This document shows positions 36,328 through 48,569 of a DNA stretch of 64,000 bases, piece after piece (position 1 is the stretch's first letter; each line of letters starts with the position of its first letter). This stretch comes from Reticulascus tulasneorum (lineage: Eukaryota; Ascomycota; Sordariomycetes; Glomerellales; Reticulascaceae): positions 1,116,001 to 1,180,000 of the forward strand of contig LSAX01000004.1 in the NCBI GenBank assembly GCA_001557505.1. The letters run 5' to 3'. The notes below the pieces were generated by a model that was not told the DNA's origin, searched no databases, and was given only the letters and a program-made list of their open reading frames with translations. The translations under genes were made by a program, and so were the position numbers.

Positions 36328-37554
36328 CATGCCACGCAATTTGAGGCACCGAACAAACTGCACAACGTGACCTTACACTCTAAACACGTAAGTGAACACC
36401 AATTCGCGGAAGGAGTCCAAAAAAGCGATAGGCAGCCATGACAAAGCCCACAAGAACATTCCGTGGCTCATGCAGGAGCCAATTCCCCGGGCTCGAGGGG
36501 CATATCTTGCTAGATACGGGATGTTCAAACAGGCATCTACGCAAGAGCGGCGATGCTCGACGGAGTATGCATGTTGGTGTTCGTTTATGAATATGGATTT
36601 GCCTGAGTAAGCGATCTAGATCCGACCGGGGGTGTGGCGATTCTTAACCACGGCACTCACGGTTCTTGCGTTGATCGCCTCAACGAGGCACTGTCTGTGG
36701 GGTCTTGCGGGGGTAGGCTGGGCTGAGAATGTAGATCACTGGGGCCTCCAAGTCAGGAAGGATTCGTTGGCCTCAAGCTAAATTGCGCGGAGGACGTTGG
36801 TAGATCCAGTGCCCACCGCCCTCCGTTGCGTTCCAAACATTGTATCCGTGTATCCTGTGGGTTCAGAATTGTAGTTGACGCGCATCAGCAGCTCAACTCT
36901 ACGAATCTTTTCGGGAATTTAGTCAAAGCTGTTAGGCTCTGCATTATAGGCACCGTTTCGAAGCCACAGCGCGGGGGGGTGACTGTTGGCTGCACTTTAA
37001 ATGCCCAGCCGCAGATTGGCCAGCCTCATCTCATGCCTGCAAGATAGATAACAAATGCAGCCTGATTGCGTGCGAGAGCCATGTTGGCAGGCCTAGAGCT
37101 CAAATGACAGGGCCAATCGTCGCTGTGAAAATGCCTTGCGTGTGGCTTTTGGGTTTCGAAATTCCCTGCTTGCTTGCACCGCCCTGGAGCAAGTTGGTTT
37201 ACCCAAGCAGAAGAAGAGCGTTGTGGTTGGCTGCCTCACACGGATTGCGGGGCCTTGTGCCCCGAAGGATCACTGGCAGCGAATCGGTGGAGTGGCTTCG
37301 CCCACTGTAGCCTGACAGGAATAGACGCACAGGAGGACCCTTTGTCTGGATGCGTGTGCACTTGCTTGACATGGGAATGATGCGCCAACATCTAACCACT
37401 GCCTAAGATCACACATATATTTAATCGAACTCTGATCTGATCTTTTCTTTAAACTCTGAGATAAATCCCAAGGGACCATCGGCTAACTCACTTGCTGTTT
37501 TATCACCAACCTCATCACCACACTCTCAACCGCTGATTACCCACATTACCCACC
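36328..37554. other. Intergenic region, nothing recognised
   Basis: About 1.2 kb between two plus-strand genes. No supported gene, repeat or RNA. The last 100 bases before 37555 are C/T- and CACCA-rich, as in fungal leaders. Confidence 0.5.
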
Positions 37555-38210
37555 ATGCCTGCGCCTCAATCCTCCCCCCCGGCGAACGCTGCCGTTCTGC
37601 TCCGCACCCTGAGCATCCTCACCTTTCCGCCGGCCCTCATACTTCTGGTCATCCACGGTCTGGTTTCCAAGTATGCCTTCCCAGCAGTCGGGCTCCTGGC
37701 ACTCGCGCCCTCTTCGCTGCTTGGGGCCATGCTGCTGCACCGAGACAAGGTCGCTGCCTTCGGCTCGCCCGTGCAGGCCCTGTCGCCGTCTAATGTGTTT
37801 TTCGCCGACGTGACTCTTGCCTTCTTTCTCCTGGCCATGTTGATTCCCAGCTGGATCTTCCTGGACGAACCATATGAGGGAGGTCAGATCGTGCTCGGGA
37901 CGTATGGAACGGTATTCATGATGATCAACCTGTAAGTGACTGGGGGTTGCTTGCATCACTGCATTAGATTTTTCCTGTGGAATGGACACTAATGACGGAT
38001 CACAGCGGCATCCATGCGTATTTTGCGCTCAAGCAACTAGTCCACGTTTTTGCAGCGCGGAGTTGTGACTGCGCACACTGCCAGTCTGTTTCGAGGCACG
38101 TCACCCTGGCGTCGATGGCGTCCGAATACACGCCTCTCAGCGAGGCCGACGCAGAGCAAGGCTATACCGACAGGGACATCGAATCTGTCAACGATGATAC
38201 CGGGGTGTAA
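37555..38210 (+). CDS. Small four-helix integral membrane protein
   Basis: Two exons (37555-37931 and 38006-38210) join across a GTAAGT...CACAG intron to give 193 residues. Four hydrophobic segments are visible, near residues 16-35, 43-60, 82-99 and 109-130, the last continuing across the intron. A short Cys-rich loop follows (RSCDCAHCQS) and then an acidic cytoplasmic-looking tail (EYTPLSEADAEQGYTDRDIE). The start follows CACC, a good context. I recognise the general type (fungal small tetraspan proteins) but no named family and no active site. Confidence 0.75.
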
Positions 38211-38409
38211 TTGGGGGTTTGCCGCCCTTCGATATCTTATGGCCCCGCCCAATATGAAGCATGAAGTTGCTTCGTGATGAGGAGCAGGACTAAACACTTG
38301 TTCAAGTTGAATTTGAGGTTTATCCATGGTTGTCCGTTCATTGCGAAAAAGACATGGAACTGCATGTGAGAGCATAACTGTCTATGCTATTGGTTTAGAT
38401 TTCTGCTAG

Positions 38410-39834
38410 CTAGTTTGAATGCTGCAATGGAATCGACCTCTTCCCCACCATCGTCCCATTTCCAACTTTCGGGTCTGTGTAGATCGTCAACACATCAGTC
38501 GTGTTCTCATATTCGGTGCCACACTTCTCTGAATAACCGCCGAACATGTCTGCCCTGTCCTGTAGGTACGTCTCAAACCCCTGCCTCGAGCAGCTGGTCC
38601 CCGGCCCATCTCCGCAATCCGGCATCGGCTGCGGTGAGTTGTTCACCAGGACTCTGTAATAGTCTCCATCTTCGAACCCAAAACTGTTTGTGCAGTTCAG
38701 CCTTTCAATGGCAATATTGGTCAAGAAGGGCAGGATATGGCTGCTTTTCCAGGCCCGTCTATGGTTGATCCTGTCACCGGGCATGGTGTCGTTGACGCTC
38801 GCCTCCGACCCGCCAAATGCCGAATTATTGAACAGTCCCATTGCAACAATTACGGTCGGCGGCAACTCGCGGTGTGTGAAGCTGACATACAAATCTTGAA
38901 CCCTCCCTTCATCTGAGTCAGCTAAAAGTAGGCTTGCAGTCGCATTCAACCACGGGAGTCCGATTACGCCGGAGGCAGAGCTGCCGTATCCGGTGTTGTA
39001 ATGGTACATTACATCAGCCGTGTACTCCCAGCCGAGCCAGTCGTCAGGGGAAAAGAGATCCAAGTCACAAAATGGCGACGTTCCTCGGATTACGGATTCG
39101 TAACCGCATAGCTCCATCATCCCATAAATATCTTTGGATGTGAAATTGAAACCCGGAGCCGCCGCATTCAAACGTGCCATGATGGGTTCGGTGAACTTCT
39201 TGAGATACACGGCCGATTGCTCACTGCCAGCCGAGGAAGAATACTTCGGACAACTCTTGTACGGTGTGAGATTATCGGCACCCCCTTCCTCAGACTCATA
39301 GATGGAGACGACGTTGATTGTGTTGTCGTCCATTTCGAACCCGCGCACCAGAGACTTGGCCGACTCAAAAGTGCGCTCCGCCGAGGAAGTCCAAACACGC
39401 TGCGGCGTGCGGAACTTTTCGTATCGGAAAGATAGGCTCACGCCAAGTTGGGTTGCCTCAAGCTTGCCCACGCGAGTCAGCAGCTCTTGCTCGGCTTCGG
39501 AAAATGGCGGCGTCCAACGGGCCAAGAAACTTAGGGAGGGGATCTTGGACCAATCGATGCTCGTGAGGTTTTCCCATTTCTCGATAAAGGTCTGGATATA
39601 CTCCTCATAGTCAAAGTCGTTGGCGTAGATGGCCGCGTGCCTCACCAGGTAGGCCGCCCGAACTGGTGTGCATCCCTGCGGGGGGGACGGATCCGTTGGC
39701 GGATCGTGAGGTTCGAAATATGGTGTTACGCCACCGAGGTGCTCCAGCGGATCGAATCTGTACGACGAGTAGAGGGACGCTGCCGAAATGACCGGGAGGC
39801 ACAGAGCTAATACTTCAAGATGGCGCGAGAACAT
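38410..39834 (-). CDS. Secreted histidine-acid-phosphatase-superfamily protein with variant catalytic motifs
   Basis: A single exon of 474 residues from the ATG at 39834. Upstream codons are open but contain no ATG. Residues 1-18 form a signal peptide (MFSRHLEVLALCLPVISA). The catalytic region reads LVRHAAIYAND (Arg about 65, His 66) where typical members have RHGxRxP. The C-terminal acid site reads FTHRELPP (His about 321), closer to the HAE type of inositol polyphosphate phosphatases than to the HD type of phytases. Eight cysteines and several N-glycosylation sequons fit an extracellular protein, and length is normal for the family. The nucleophilic His is retained but the second Arg of the RHGxRxP motif is not, so activity on phytate or phosphomonoesters is unproven; the conserved surroundings suggest a distinct subfamily rather than decay. 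Confidence 0.85.
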   Translation of the reverse strand: MFSRHLEVLALCLPVISAASLYSSYRFDPLEHLGGVTPYFEPHDPPTDPSPPQGCTPVRAAYLVRHAAIYANDFDYEEYIQTFIEKWENLTSIDWSKIPSLSFLARWTPPFSEAEQELLTRVGKLEATQLGVSLSFRYEKFRTPQRVWTSSAERTFESAKSLVRGFEMDDNTINVVSIYESEEGGADNLTPYKSCPKYSSSAGSEQSAVYLKKFTEPIMARLNAAAPGFNFTSKDIYGMMELCGYESVIRGTSPFCDLDLFSPDDWLGWEYTADVMYHYNTGYGSSASGVIGLPWLNATASLLLADSDEGRVQDLYVSFTHRELPPTVIVAMGLFNNSAFGGSEASVNDTMPGDRINHRRAWKSSHILPFLTNIAIERLNCTNSFGFEDGDYYRVLVNNSPQPMPDCGDGPGTSCSRQGFETYLQDRADMFGGYSEKCGTEYENTTDVLTIYTDPKVGNGTMVGKRSIPLQHSN

Positions 39835-42078
39835 GGTGGCGGGAGCGACAGGGGGGGTTGCAGCGGCGATGGAATGCGTGAGCCGCAACGCTTGGCATAT
39901 GGGGAACCGCTCATTTTGTAGATGGCAGCTGCAGGAAATGTTCCGATCTTCGTGCCAAGTTTTCAGGTACCGGTAACTAAGGTGTGGCGTTGCATCAATG
40001 ATCCGTTTGCAGAATGGTGAATTGTGCCGGATTCGCCAATGTCGTCATGACCCAGGTGCGGAGGGATTCTGCCAGGAAATTTAGTGACTTGCAGGTATAT
40101 CAGACCTTACTTCACGCATATAAGTCCAGTCACCCACCCAGTATATTGGTTTTATTTACGTCATCGCTGATCTCATTTTATCCTCTCTAGTCGAAATTAC
40201 TCAGGAACGCTTTTGAGAGCGACATAGGTGTGCGAAACGGATTCTCTACCAAGTAAACAAAATGAAGCATATATGCGGCACCCATCCTGGAATAATGGCA
40301 AAGACTTGGATTTTGCAAGCCGTAGAACAAGGTGCACATCGTGACTGCTAATCGGGTAGCCGAAAGCATTATCGCGCTAAGGAAACCCGAGGTGCATCAG
40401 TGATGAACCTTTCTCATTCCGAAGGAGATGTAGTCTTCTCAGGATACGAGGCGCTTTTAAGGTTCCAGATATGCATGCATCTAGTCCGCCCGTGAGGTCA
40501 GGTTGCCCAGCTAGCGCTGCCAGGTGTTTTGAGCAGACGTATCTCAAATCAAGGCATCGGCGGACTCGTATTCCCTGCCAGCACTCCACGTTAACATCAA
40601 CGCACGTGTGTGGATTTACAGGGAGCTGATATCCTGTAAAGACTGTCTCCAGCCTACTCATGCCATCATTCTCTCCGTCAATATGAGGAAACAATCGAAA
40701 TCCCAACACTTCTGCAGGCGGGCAGGGACTTCCAGTTTCTTGCAGATGGTACTGCAGCCATTTATGGAACTTGGAATCAGTTTATTGGGACATATACATG
40801 AGGCCATTCATGACAACGTGCTTTGGTTGGGCTTGAGATTCAGCCGGTCGTTCTCAACAGGAGAGCAGGAACCTCGGGCGAGGCTCACAGACTGTGCGCA
40901 AAGTCGTCAACTGTTCCTTCGAGCCGCAGAATACCAATCTCGGCAAAATCAGTATTCTTCTTGCAGCAGCAAGGAAATGGGCCGAACACTGAGATGATCG
41001 TTTGCTCCTTTGCGTATGAGTATTCTGGCTCTCATGTATTTACAATGAACTTTATGATTATCCTATTATCCTCCTCACCCTGCCTCCCAGCTCTTGTTTC
41101 GCTTGGGGCCATAAGTTTCGAAACCAGGAAGCTTGACAACACCTTGTTCTTTATAAACGGAGACCAGCATGAGCCCAATGCGTCGCCGAGAATCAAGTAA
41201 GTGATTTATATGGGTGTCCTAATTATACGGCATTAGAGCACTCTCGGAGCATATAAAGCACAGGCAATGCTTGCAGCCAATGTTACACTATGAGCATTAG
41301 CCGCCAACAGGTGTGAACAAAACTGGAGGATTTATCATAGATTCCACAGAACACACTTTGAAATTACCAGCAAAGCCTCCTCTTTCTCGATGCTTTTTCT
41401 ATCTAGTTCTTTTACTGTATAGTCTCTTTATGTGTTAGAGACTTTTCTCAATTGATTCTGTCAAGCAGTTAATTGTCAAGATTTTAAAGGCGTCAAGGCT
41501 CAGGAAGTAAAATCCTCCAGTTTTTCCACCCCTGTCGGCCGCTTAGAACAGCAGCTAATCCCGGTCTCTCCCCAGCCGCAAGTTTTTCGATCGGGAAATG
41601 ACGCAGAGATTAGGGGATCCAGCGCCCTGGAAATTGAACGCCCATAGGCTACTAGGCGGGGGACTGTAATCAATCTATTGTCTTTTGGTCTCTTGCTCCT
41701 GGCGGCGCGGGCTGATTTCAATCTAAATCCCAGGCCGTGTGAGGTTTGTCGTCTGTGCTCTCCAGGGAAAATCAGTGGTGCTGACATTGTGCCGCTTCCT
41801 GATCTACGACTCAGGTACGCGAACATACGTAATTTCGTGAGACACTGAATACTGGAATGCGGGCAAGACAACCCACATTCTCAATGCTTGTTGAGCGCTT
41901 GAGATATAAATGGCTGGTAGTGCCGCCTGCCCTTTAAACCTACTTTGTTCCGTTTCAGATCCAAATACTTCATCTGTACTCCACCACCGACCGTCACTGG
42001 ATGAACCTGTTGGCAACGCTAGCGACAAGACCCTAACAGCACTTCGCTCCCACAACTGAAAGGACGCCGACGCCAATC
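39835..42078. other. 2.2-kb intergenic region, no supported gene
   Basis: The stretch separates the divergent phosphatase-like and small-secreted-protein genes. Frames such as 40608-40997 plus and 41500-41871 minus have no recognisable content. Probable promoter sequence of the 42079 gene occupies the right end. Confidence 0.45.
41905..41910 (+). promoter_or_regulatory. TATA-like element for the 42079 gene
   Basis: TATAAA lies about 170 bases upstream of the ATG at 42079, in a short AT-rich patch within otherwise mixed sequence. Confidence 0.35.
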
Positions 42079-42294
42079 ATGAAGCTTTTAAGCCTGTTTT
42101 CAATCGCATCCCTTATCTTCACAGCCCATTCGGCTCCAATCGATGCGGCCAAAGCCAGCATTCTCGCGAACTGGGTTGAGTGTGAGGGTGGTGTTTGGGT
42201 GGCATACTATTGCCCTCCGGGCGTTGCCGACAAAACGAATCCGAGGTGTTCAAGAATCGTCCAAGGCGGCGTATGCGTAAATTCACTGAGGTGA
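42079..42294 (+). CDS. Very small secreted cysteine-containing protein (71 residues)
   Basis: A single exon starts at ATG 42079. Residues 1-18 are a textbook signal peptide, MKLLSLFSIASLIFTAHS, followed by a mature peptide of about 53 residues with four cysteines (VECEGG, YYCPPG, PRCS, VCVNS), allowing two disulfides. The size and Cys content fit fungal effector-like or antimicrobial-like peptides, but I recognise no named family and assign no activity. Confidence 0.7.
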   Translation: MKLLSLFSIASLIFTAHSAPIDAAKASILANWVECEGGVWVAYYCPPGVADKTNPRCSRIVQGGVCVNSLR

Positions 42295-43580
42295 GATATC
42301 CCGAGAACAAGAACTGTTGGTATCAAGATGATGCTGATATTGTGTAGCGCGCGCTGAAGAGTTATGACTGAGATTGCCCACAAATGAGTCGCCCAAAACA
42401 CTGTGTGAGGGTGAACGGGGTTACAGGAAGCAAGGGACTGGGTTTTGTATTTCAACTGTTTTGGTAGCGTAGCTCAAGGTTGCTCGCTACTTGCATTTTG
42501 ATGTATCATAATAGTAACAAAAGTCTGCAGCTGCTGTCATTCAAGAACTTGTTTATGGCTGAAGAAACATCCAGATCTTGTCGGAGTATTTATCGTCCCC
42601 TATCCATTGCAGTTAAAAATCAGCTTATGTAGGCTTGGAATTGCCCGAATTCGTGTCTGCATTGTTGGTCATGCAGGGTCTTGGAACAGCTAGCTGCTCT
42701 CGAGTTACTCCGTTGTGTAAGTGCTCGGAGAGCTTTTGTTCAAAGATTCTTGACTGGCGACATATTTCTGTTAACTGCATACTGCTACAATTTGACCATA
42801 CTGATGTGCTGTGCCTCTGGTTGTCCTATCACACCCTCTACAAGAGTATGTGGTTGATTTCTGCCGAGATGAATGGTATGAAGCAGTTGGCCGCATCGCT
42901 GCACGTGCTACAAACCAGGTCCGCACCACTTGTGTAGGTTACGCGGCATGATAGAAGCTGGGAGACTGGTACCAACGGCTTGTGATTCTTCCTCCTTCCA
43001 ACCACTCTCTTATCCGGAGTTCGTCGCCATCAATCGATAATTCAGCAAGGCCATCTTGACGATCCTGGTCGATCAAGCTAGACCAAACTTGACAACCTTG
43101 CCATATTCACTAGGACTATTACTTTCTATTCTAACCTTTGATTTGCTGCTAAAAGCTGGCTGATGCTGACAGACAGTATGAGCGAACATCAATGGCCCAA
43201 CTGCGAGGCGCAATACTACCACTCAGTGTGGGGGGTTGCGGCAGAACTGTGCGTGTCTGACTAATAAGTCATTGGATTCTCATGATCTTATGCTCTGTCT
43301 GTCTCTACGCCCTAGAGGCCTGCAGTCTGCTATCTGTTATGGAGGATGTTCTATATAGTTTCTTATATATAAAAATAGGAGATCTAATATACCCCCGCGT
43401 GATCTCTTGTTGTCTTACGAAGATTCTATTGGTTAATAAATATGTACCCTATTATCACCAACCGAACCTTTGGGCATCAACACCAGAAAAGCCCACGAGA
43501 GAACAAGTGATATTCTCCTTTTACCTAAACCGAAAATACTACATTATTTTGATTCTATTTTACGTGGCTAGGAAAATCCA
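42295..43580. other. Intergenic region, AT-rich at its right end
   Basis: About 1.3 kb without supported genes. From about 43330 to 43560 the sequence is strongly AT-rich, immediately upstream of the HET gene. No mobile element is recognisable. Confidence 0.45.
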
Positions 43581-45785
43581 ATGTCAGCTCTTAAGTCCTT
43601 TCTCCAGCCATGGCTGCCAGGAGGCGACAAAGGACAGTACTGCCGAGTTTGTAAAAACATGCTCGGGACCGCACGAGGAATCAAGAAGATCTGCTCCGGA
43701 AAAGGTTATCGTCACCATAACAAAAAAGACTGCCAACTGAATGCAAAGCGTGGATGCGTGTTGTGCAAGGCTATATTTGAACGCGGTTGGAGACGGCATA
43801 AGCCAAGGGATAATCGAACGTCCTCTCCGCTCATTAGACGCTCTGGTCTCTTGGGTATCTGGGCAGCGCCAGAAAACCTATATTTCCATCCCAAGTATTC
43901 TGAAGCCGATACTAATGATAGGATTCCCAGTGATGGAGCTAATAAAGAGAGACCTCACCAAATACGCGGCCTGCACGGCATGGAATGGCTCGTTGGGAAG
44001 CTCTCCCCAAACCCTCCTCCTCTATTTTCTACGAATCGAGACGAGTTTTTTTTCTTTTCTGCGGTAACTTTCGCACTGTTGGCAGCAGAAGGTATGTCCC
44101 GCGGCTACAATACTGACGGCTAGTTGCTTACTATCTCTTCACGAGACGATCCCGCAGGACATTATCTTCCTCTACGATTGGTCGTCGATACCTATACAAC
44201 TAACCACATCATGGATGGCATTGGCCGCTGGATCAAAGACTGCTTGACGAGGAGTCATGAAGACTGTGTTTATCTTGGAAAGCCTAAGCTTCCCACCAGG
44301 GTCCTTGACGTAGGAGATAAAGATGCTACGATTGTGGTACTCTACCCCACAAAAGCAGAGGAACGCGAAGACTATGTGACTCTCAGCTACTGCTGGGGCG
44401 GTCCGCAGCTGGTTACAACAACCAAGAGCAACTACGCCAAGTTTGTGAATGGAATCGAAATCTCGGCATTACAAAAAACACTTCGAGACGCTGTCTGGGT
44501 CACTCGACGTCTTGGATTTCGTTATCTGTGGATCGATGCCTTGTGCATCATACAAGATGACAAGCAAGACACAGTTACGGAGATTGGAAATATGGGGTCA
44601 ATATACCGGAACTCGACAGTAACCATAGCTGCCTCAGGAAGCCGGAGTGCCTCCGATGGTTTCTTGAAGCCGGACCTCACACACGTTTCGACTACGTCCT
44701 ATACAATGCCCTTTCATGCCCCTGGATCCGATCGTCCGGCAAAGGTAAACCTAGCCTTAGAACTCAAAGGCGTTCGTTCACATCAGCCTCTGGTTCATCG
44801 CGGCTGGGCGTTTCAGGAGGCTGTATTGTCACCCAGGATTGTGGCTTTCTCGGAGTTCGAGGTCTACTGCCAATGCGGCAACCGAAAGACAACAAAGATC
44901 TTCAACAGCGGTAGCGTGCCCCACTCTAGTGGGAAGATTCTATATTCCACAAATTCGTGCCGCCTTAACGACATTTGGAGAAAGAGCGAGAAAGAGGGCA
45001 AAGGATGGATGAACAAAAAAGATATCGCTGAGACTTGGAAGAAGCTGATCAAAGAGTTTACAGTTCGTAAATTGACTTTACCAGATGATAGACTTTTTGC
45101 TGTCCAAGGCTTAGCCAATGAGCTCACTTCCCACCTTGGGGACGATGTCGACGCAAAATACGTGGCCGGCACATGGATATGCTGTCTACCTCAGCTGCTA
45201 TTGTGGGTCAGGAACGATTTCCCAGCAAACAGTGGGGTTCCATATGACCCAGACGAATCCAACCAAGTGATGCATCAATCCAAGAGATCTGCGAGGGCGC
45301 CAAGCTGGTCATGGGCATCTGTCGATTACCCTGTCGCGTTCGTGTCGGATGAAGGGGTCAGATACGACGCGATTGCTTCAATCACGACAGCGCCATACGA
45401 TCTAAGCCATTGTATCATTGATGCACCTAAAACAACAGCGCCTGTCATGGCGGCTCTAGAAATAACATGCGAGATGCTTTGCCGGAATGAGGATGAATTT
45501 GCCCAAGATCAATCATCCACGACGTTTGTACTTGGCATGGACCTTAGCACAGACGAGCTTCAGCAGGATCGAGGTACTCTCTACTACATGCTTCTCTGCC
45601 GACATATTGGTCCAGACGAGGATGACCCAATAGGTCCCCTTTGGATACGGGCTGTGTCTGGGCTTGTAGTAGAAGAGATTGAAGGAACCTGTTTTCGGCG
45701 GTTGGGATACTTCAGGTGGGAATTCGGCACGCCGGAAACAAAAGAACGCAGCTTTGGCTGTCGAAGGTCGGTTAGACTAATATAG
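43581..45785 (+). CDS. HET-domain protein (heterokaryon incompatibility type)
   Basis: Two exons (43581-44091 and 44158-45785) joined by a GTATGT...CGCAG intron give 712 residues. The N-terminal 70 residues carry a Cys/His-rich segment (CRVC near residue 21, then KKIC, HH, DC and CVLC) that could bind zinc. The HET domain spans about residues 243-390: YVTLSYCWGG, then LRDAVWVTRRLGFRYLWIDALCIIQDD, then GSIYRNSTVTIAASGS. The downstream RGWAFQEAVLSPRIVAF block and the PSWSWASVD motif near the end are standard for the family. HET domains act as cell-death inducers in fungal non-self recognition. The gene is intact and is convergent with the secreted-protein gene ending at 45978. Confidence 0.93.
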
Positions 45786-45977
45786 AGGCAATATTTAGAG
45801 GGAAGGCTACCCAATGGCGCAGCTATTCAAGCCTGATTCTAGAATATGGAGTTCTTTTACACTGGCGTTCCCGCTTCATCCCAGCATCGCTGCCGCCCTA
45901 GTCTTCCACGCCGCCCCCGTCCCTAACAACGTATCAGAGAATAATCTCCTCCCAAGGCATCTGCCGTATCATCTCTA

Positions 45978-46952
45978 TTACCAGTTTTTGACGCGCTGGC
46001 AAGACGTGGCGAATGGTACATTACCGCCCCGTCGGTCGACCTTATCCGGGGCTCGACCAGTAAAATATCTGTGGAAGCATTGCGTTTGGCGTCCCTCGAG
46101 TCTTATGGCAGCATCGATAGCATCCTGAGTTTCTATATCTCGTTTCGTGTTAGGAACTGGTCTGACCGGGTTATAATAAGCTTCAATATGTGAAATCGTC
46201 CAGAATTCAGCTAATGCCTTCGCCACCATCGGTAGGAGAAACTGAGTATTCTTGTTATTATTAGGGTACCGAATAAACCTTTGTCTGAGGATACTTACAC
46301 CCGGAGTTGTAGTAGGTAAATTAAACCGGATCATCATGGTAAGAAATCTGCATGGTGTATTAGCCTGTGACTTCTACAAGAGAAAAGTAAAGCGTAAAGA
46401 ACGTACCCTGGACCATCGGCCGCATCTCGAATCCATTGATAGTCAAAGTATCCTGTGACCTTGACGATATCCAACCAGCCTGTGAGGCCTGCATAATTCG
46501 CCAAATTAGACCAGGTGTTATAGCCGAACTCGGTTACGAGTTTCACGCTAGAGTTCTCATAAGCCTGAATAATGGCCTCAAGACGGTTGGTCTTCCATCC
46601 GACAGTGATCAGTGCAGCGATAACCGGGCCGTTGGCTAAGGCACCTCCTGAGGGATTCCAGGCAACCCAGTTGTTGGGAAGATGGGTGGGCCATGGGTAA
46701 CTTTGGCGCTTTTCCACTTCTGAGAATTGTACCGTGGTGATCGTGGGAACAGCAGAGTCAACCGCCCCACTAGAAGCAGGAAGTGCAGCGGAGTGAATCC
46801 CAACGAGACAAGCTGAAAGCTATGTTAACGCGCATTGTCGCATAACAAGGAGAACGGTACAAAGCTGGTGAACAAGACTAGTCTACAGCAGTGTAAGTCC
46901 TTTGGAGTTACTCACTAGCCAGCCCAAGCCAGGCAAAGGAAGTCAAACGCAT
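45978..46952 (-). CDS. Secreted protein of unknown function
   Basis: Four exons (46952-46916, 46812-46407, 46347-46299, 46241-45978) join in phase to 251 residues. The first exon holds the start of a signal peptide (MRLTSFAWLGLA) completed in exon 2 (CLVGIHSAALPASS). The mature protein is rich in Trp, Tyr and Asn (SYPWPTHLPNNWVAWNPSGGALANGPVI, FGYNTWSNLANYAGLTGWLD), with few cysteines. I do not recognise a family. Introns 2 and 3 (donors GTACGT and GTAAGT) are supported by agreeing phases. Position next to the HET gene gives no functional clue beyond the general clustering of secreted proteins here. Confidence 0.65.
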
Positions 46953-47870
46953 AGTAGCTGGATGCTATTTAATTATATCTTAAACTCGTAGTATAATGGG
47001 CTAATAGAAAAGCAATAACTGGAGACGGCCGTAGGAAGATAGTAGACTCCCAACTACTTATAAGTTGTCCTGGGTCTGTCACTGTGGGTCTTATCCAAAA
47101 GTACCTCAGTTCAAATGTCAATAACTGGTAGCTTACGAATGGTCTGATCAATCGCGATGCAGCCATCAATTCACTCTGAGCATAGTCCCAGACAGTTCGG
47201 CCACTCACGAGACGCATAGTAGCATTTAAATTTAAATTAATTGATACTTTCGTACAGTCTAGCCATTTAAGAGATTCAACCCAGACGTAACATTATGTAT
47301 CTGGTCGTTCCCGTATAGTTTAGCGAATCAAGATTTCGCGCTTACATACAATGATCCTGTGAGCTATGAGCTGCATAGTGAAGCAGGCATTCTCGAATAT
47401 GTCAGCCGTAGCGACTGCCTGCTCTTCCCTAACGTGTAGTGGATTTCCTCGGAGGGTTGGCAACCCGAAAGTGGTACCAGTCGTCTGGGTCCTGATACAC
47501 CGACTCTCGATCCGCAATCAACGAACGCACAACAATCGGTAAACCGCAACATATCACAGAATATACTGGATAGCGACTGCAGAGAAATTGATTTGCCTTG
47601 TGCCTTGCGTGCACTGTTTGTTACGTCCTTGGGTTAGTCTGCGGTACTGGACGGCAACTTAACAATGGCGGAGTGTTACATAGACCCCCTTTTACGGCGA
47701 GATGGCTCAGCGAGGTAGATGGCACCAGACCACCGTAGACCCAGAACCCTCTTCGGAAAGGCGGTGACCCAAACTCCCCTCGTCCATCGGGAAAGAAATT
47801 CATTAATTCAGCGGCTCGGGCAGCTGTACAGCAGTCAGCGGAGCCAAGCTCAATGGTATGACATGGCGAT
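46953..47870. other. Intergenic region, nothing recognised
   Basis: An AT-rich palindromic patch lies near 47223-47245 (ATTTAAATTTAAAT). Open frames on the minus strand (46969-47217 and 47621-47881) lack domain or start support. Confidence 0.45.
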
Positions 47871-48348
47871 GTGTCATGCAATCAGACAGGCCGATGCACT
47901 TACGTTCTAACAGGTAACTCTAGCCAGGGTTGGGCTGGGCCGGCAATATCATGGTGGTTTCTCATCTCCCGTATCATTGTCAGCATCTTTATCATTTCTT
48001 TAGCAGCGTTTTACACCATGGCTTCCGGCATTGCCCAATTTGTCTGCCAACAAAATCGAGAGAAGTTCTGTTCTTAGTATCTCTTTTCTCACGCTTTTGA
48101 CGGTCTCTATGCTGGTTCTCGCATTACTCTTGGGACTGCGGTCCAGACCATACCTGGCAGGCAACTGGATGCCAGATATTGAACCTATTAGCTATTCAGT
48201 GCGTTGGTATTGCCAGGTTTCCCTTCGCTTGGGGTTTCTTGTTGCCAGCGTGGGGTATTTCTTTCTCTTTGTCGTCAGTCTATACTACGACTGGCACGAC
48301 ATCTGGGGAAGCAATTTTGGCCGGATAGGATTGGATACAGTTGAGTAA
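47871..48348 (+). CDS. Possible membrane protein or relic, structure unresolved
   Basis: Two overlapping plus-strand frames together encode hydrophobic helices. The first covers 47871-48077 (helix around WWFLISRIIVSIFIISLAAFY). The second covers about 48031-48348 (helices SISFLTLLTVSMLVLALLLGL and CQVSLRLGFLVASVGYFFLFV, then YYDWHDIWGSN). I could not find a phase-consistent intron joining them, so this is either a gene with an unrecognised splice or a frameshifted relic. Nothing identifies the family. Confidence 0.3.
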
Positions 48349-48569
48349 GCGGATAATTTAGTAATTATGGAAATCTCTTCCCTAGTTCACTAGTTCCTAG
48401 AGTGTCATCGAGCAGCCGTGATGTGGTATAGCTAGTTCAATCCAACTTCTGATTCTCTCCTCCATCCAGTCATGAACAAATGAGACCGCAATGACTGCCA
48501 GAGTTGCATTTAGCATATTTTCAAGTCGAATCAAGCCATATATTGTCACCCAAAACTCTCGCCTCTCTC

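Noticed and set aside
45814..46128. 104-codon plus-strand frame downstream of the HET gene
   Set aside because: It overlaps antisense the last exon of a well-supported spliced secreted-protein gene and has no domain.
46969..47217. Minus-strand frame starting MRLVSG, near a short repeat of the neighbour's start-codon region
   Set aside because: The shared ACGCATAGTAGC block is only 12 bases and the downstream translation does not resemble the neighbour, so a duplicated gene is not supported.
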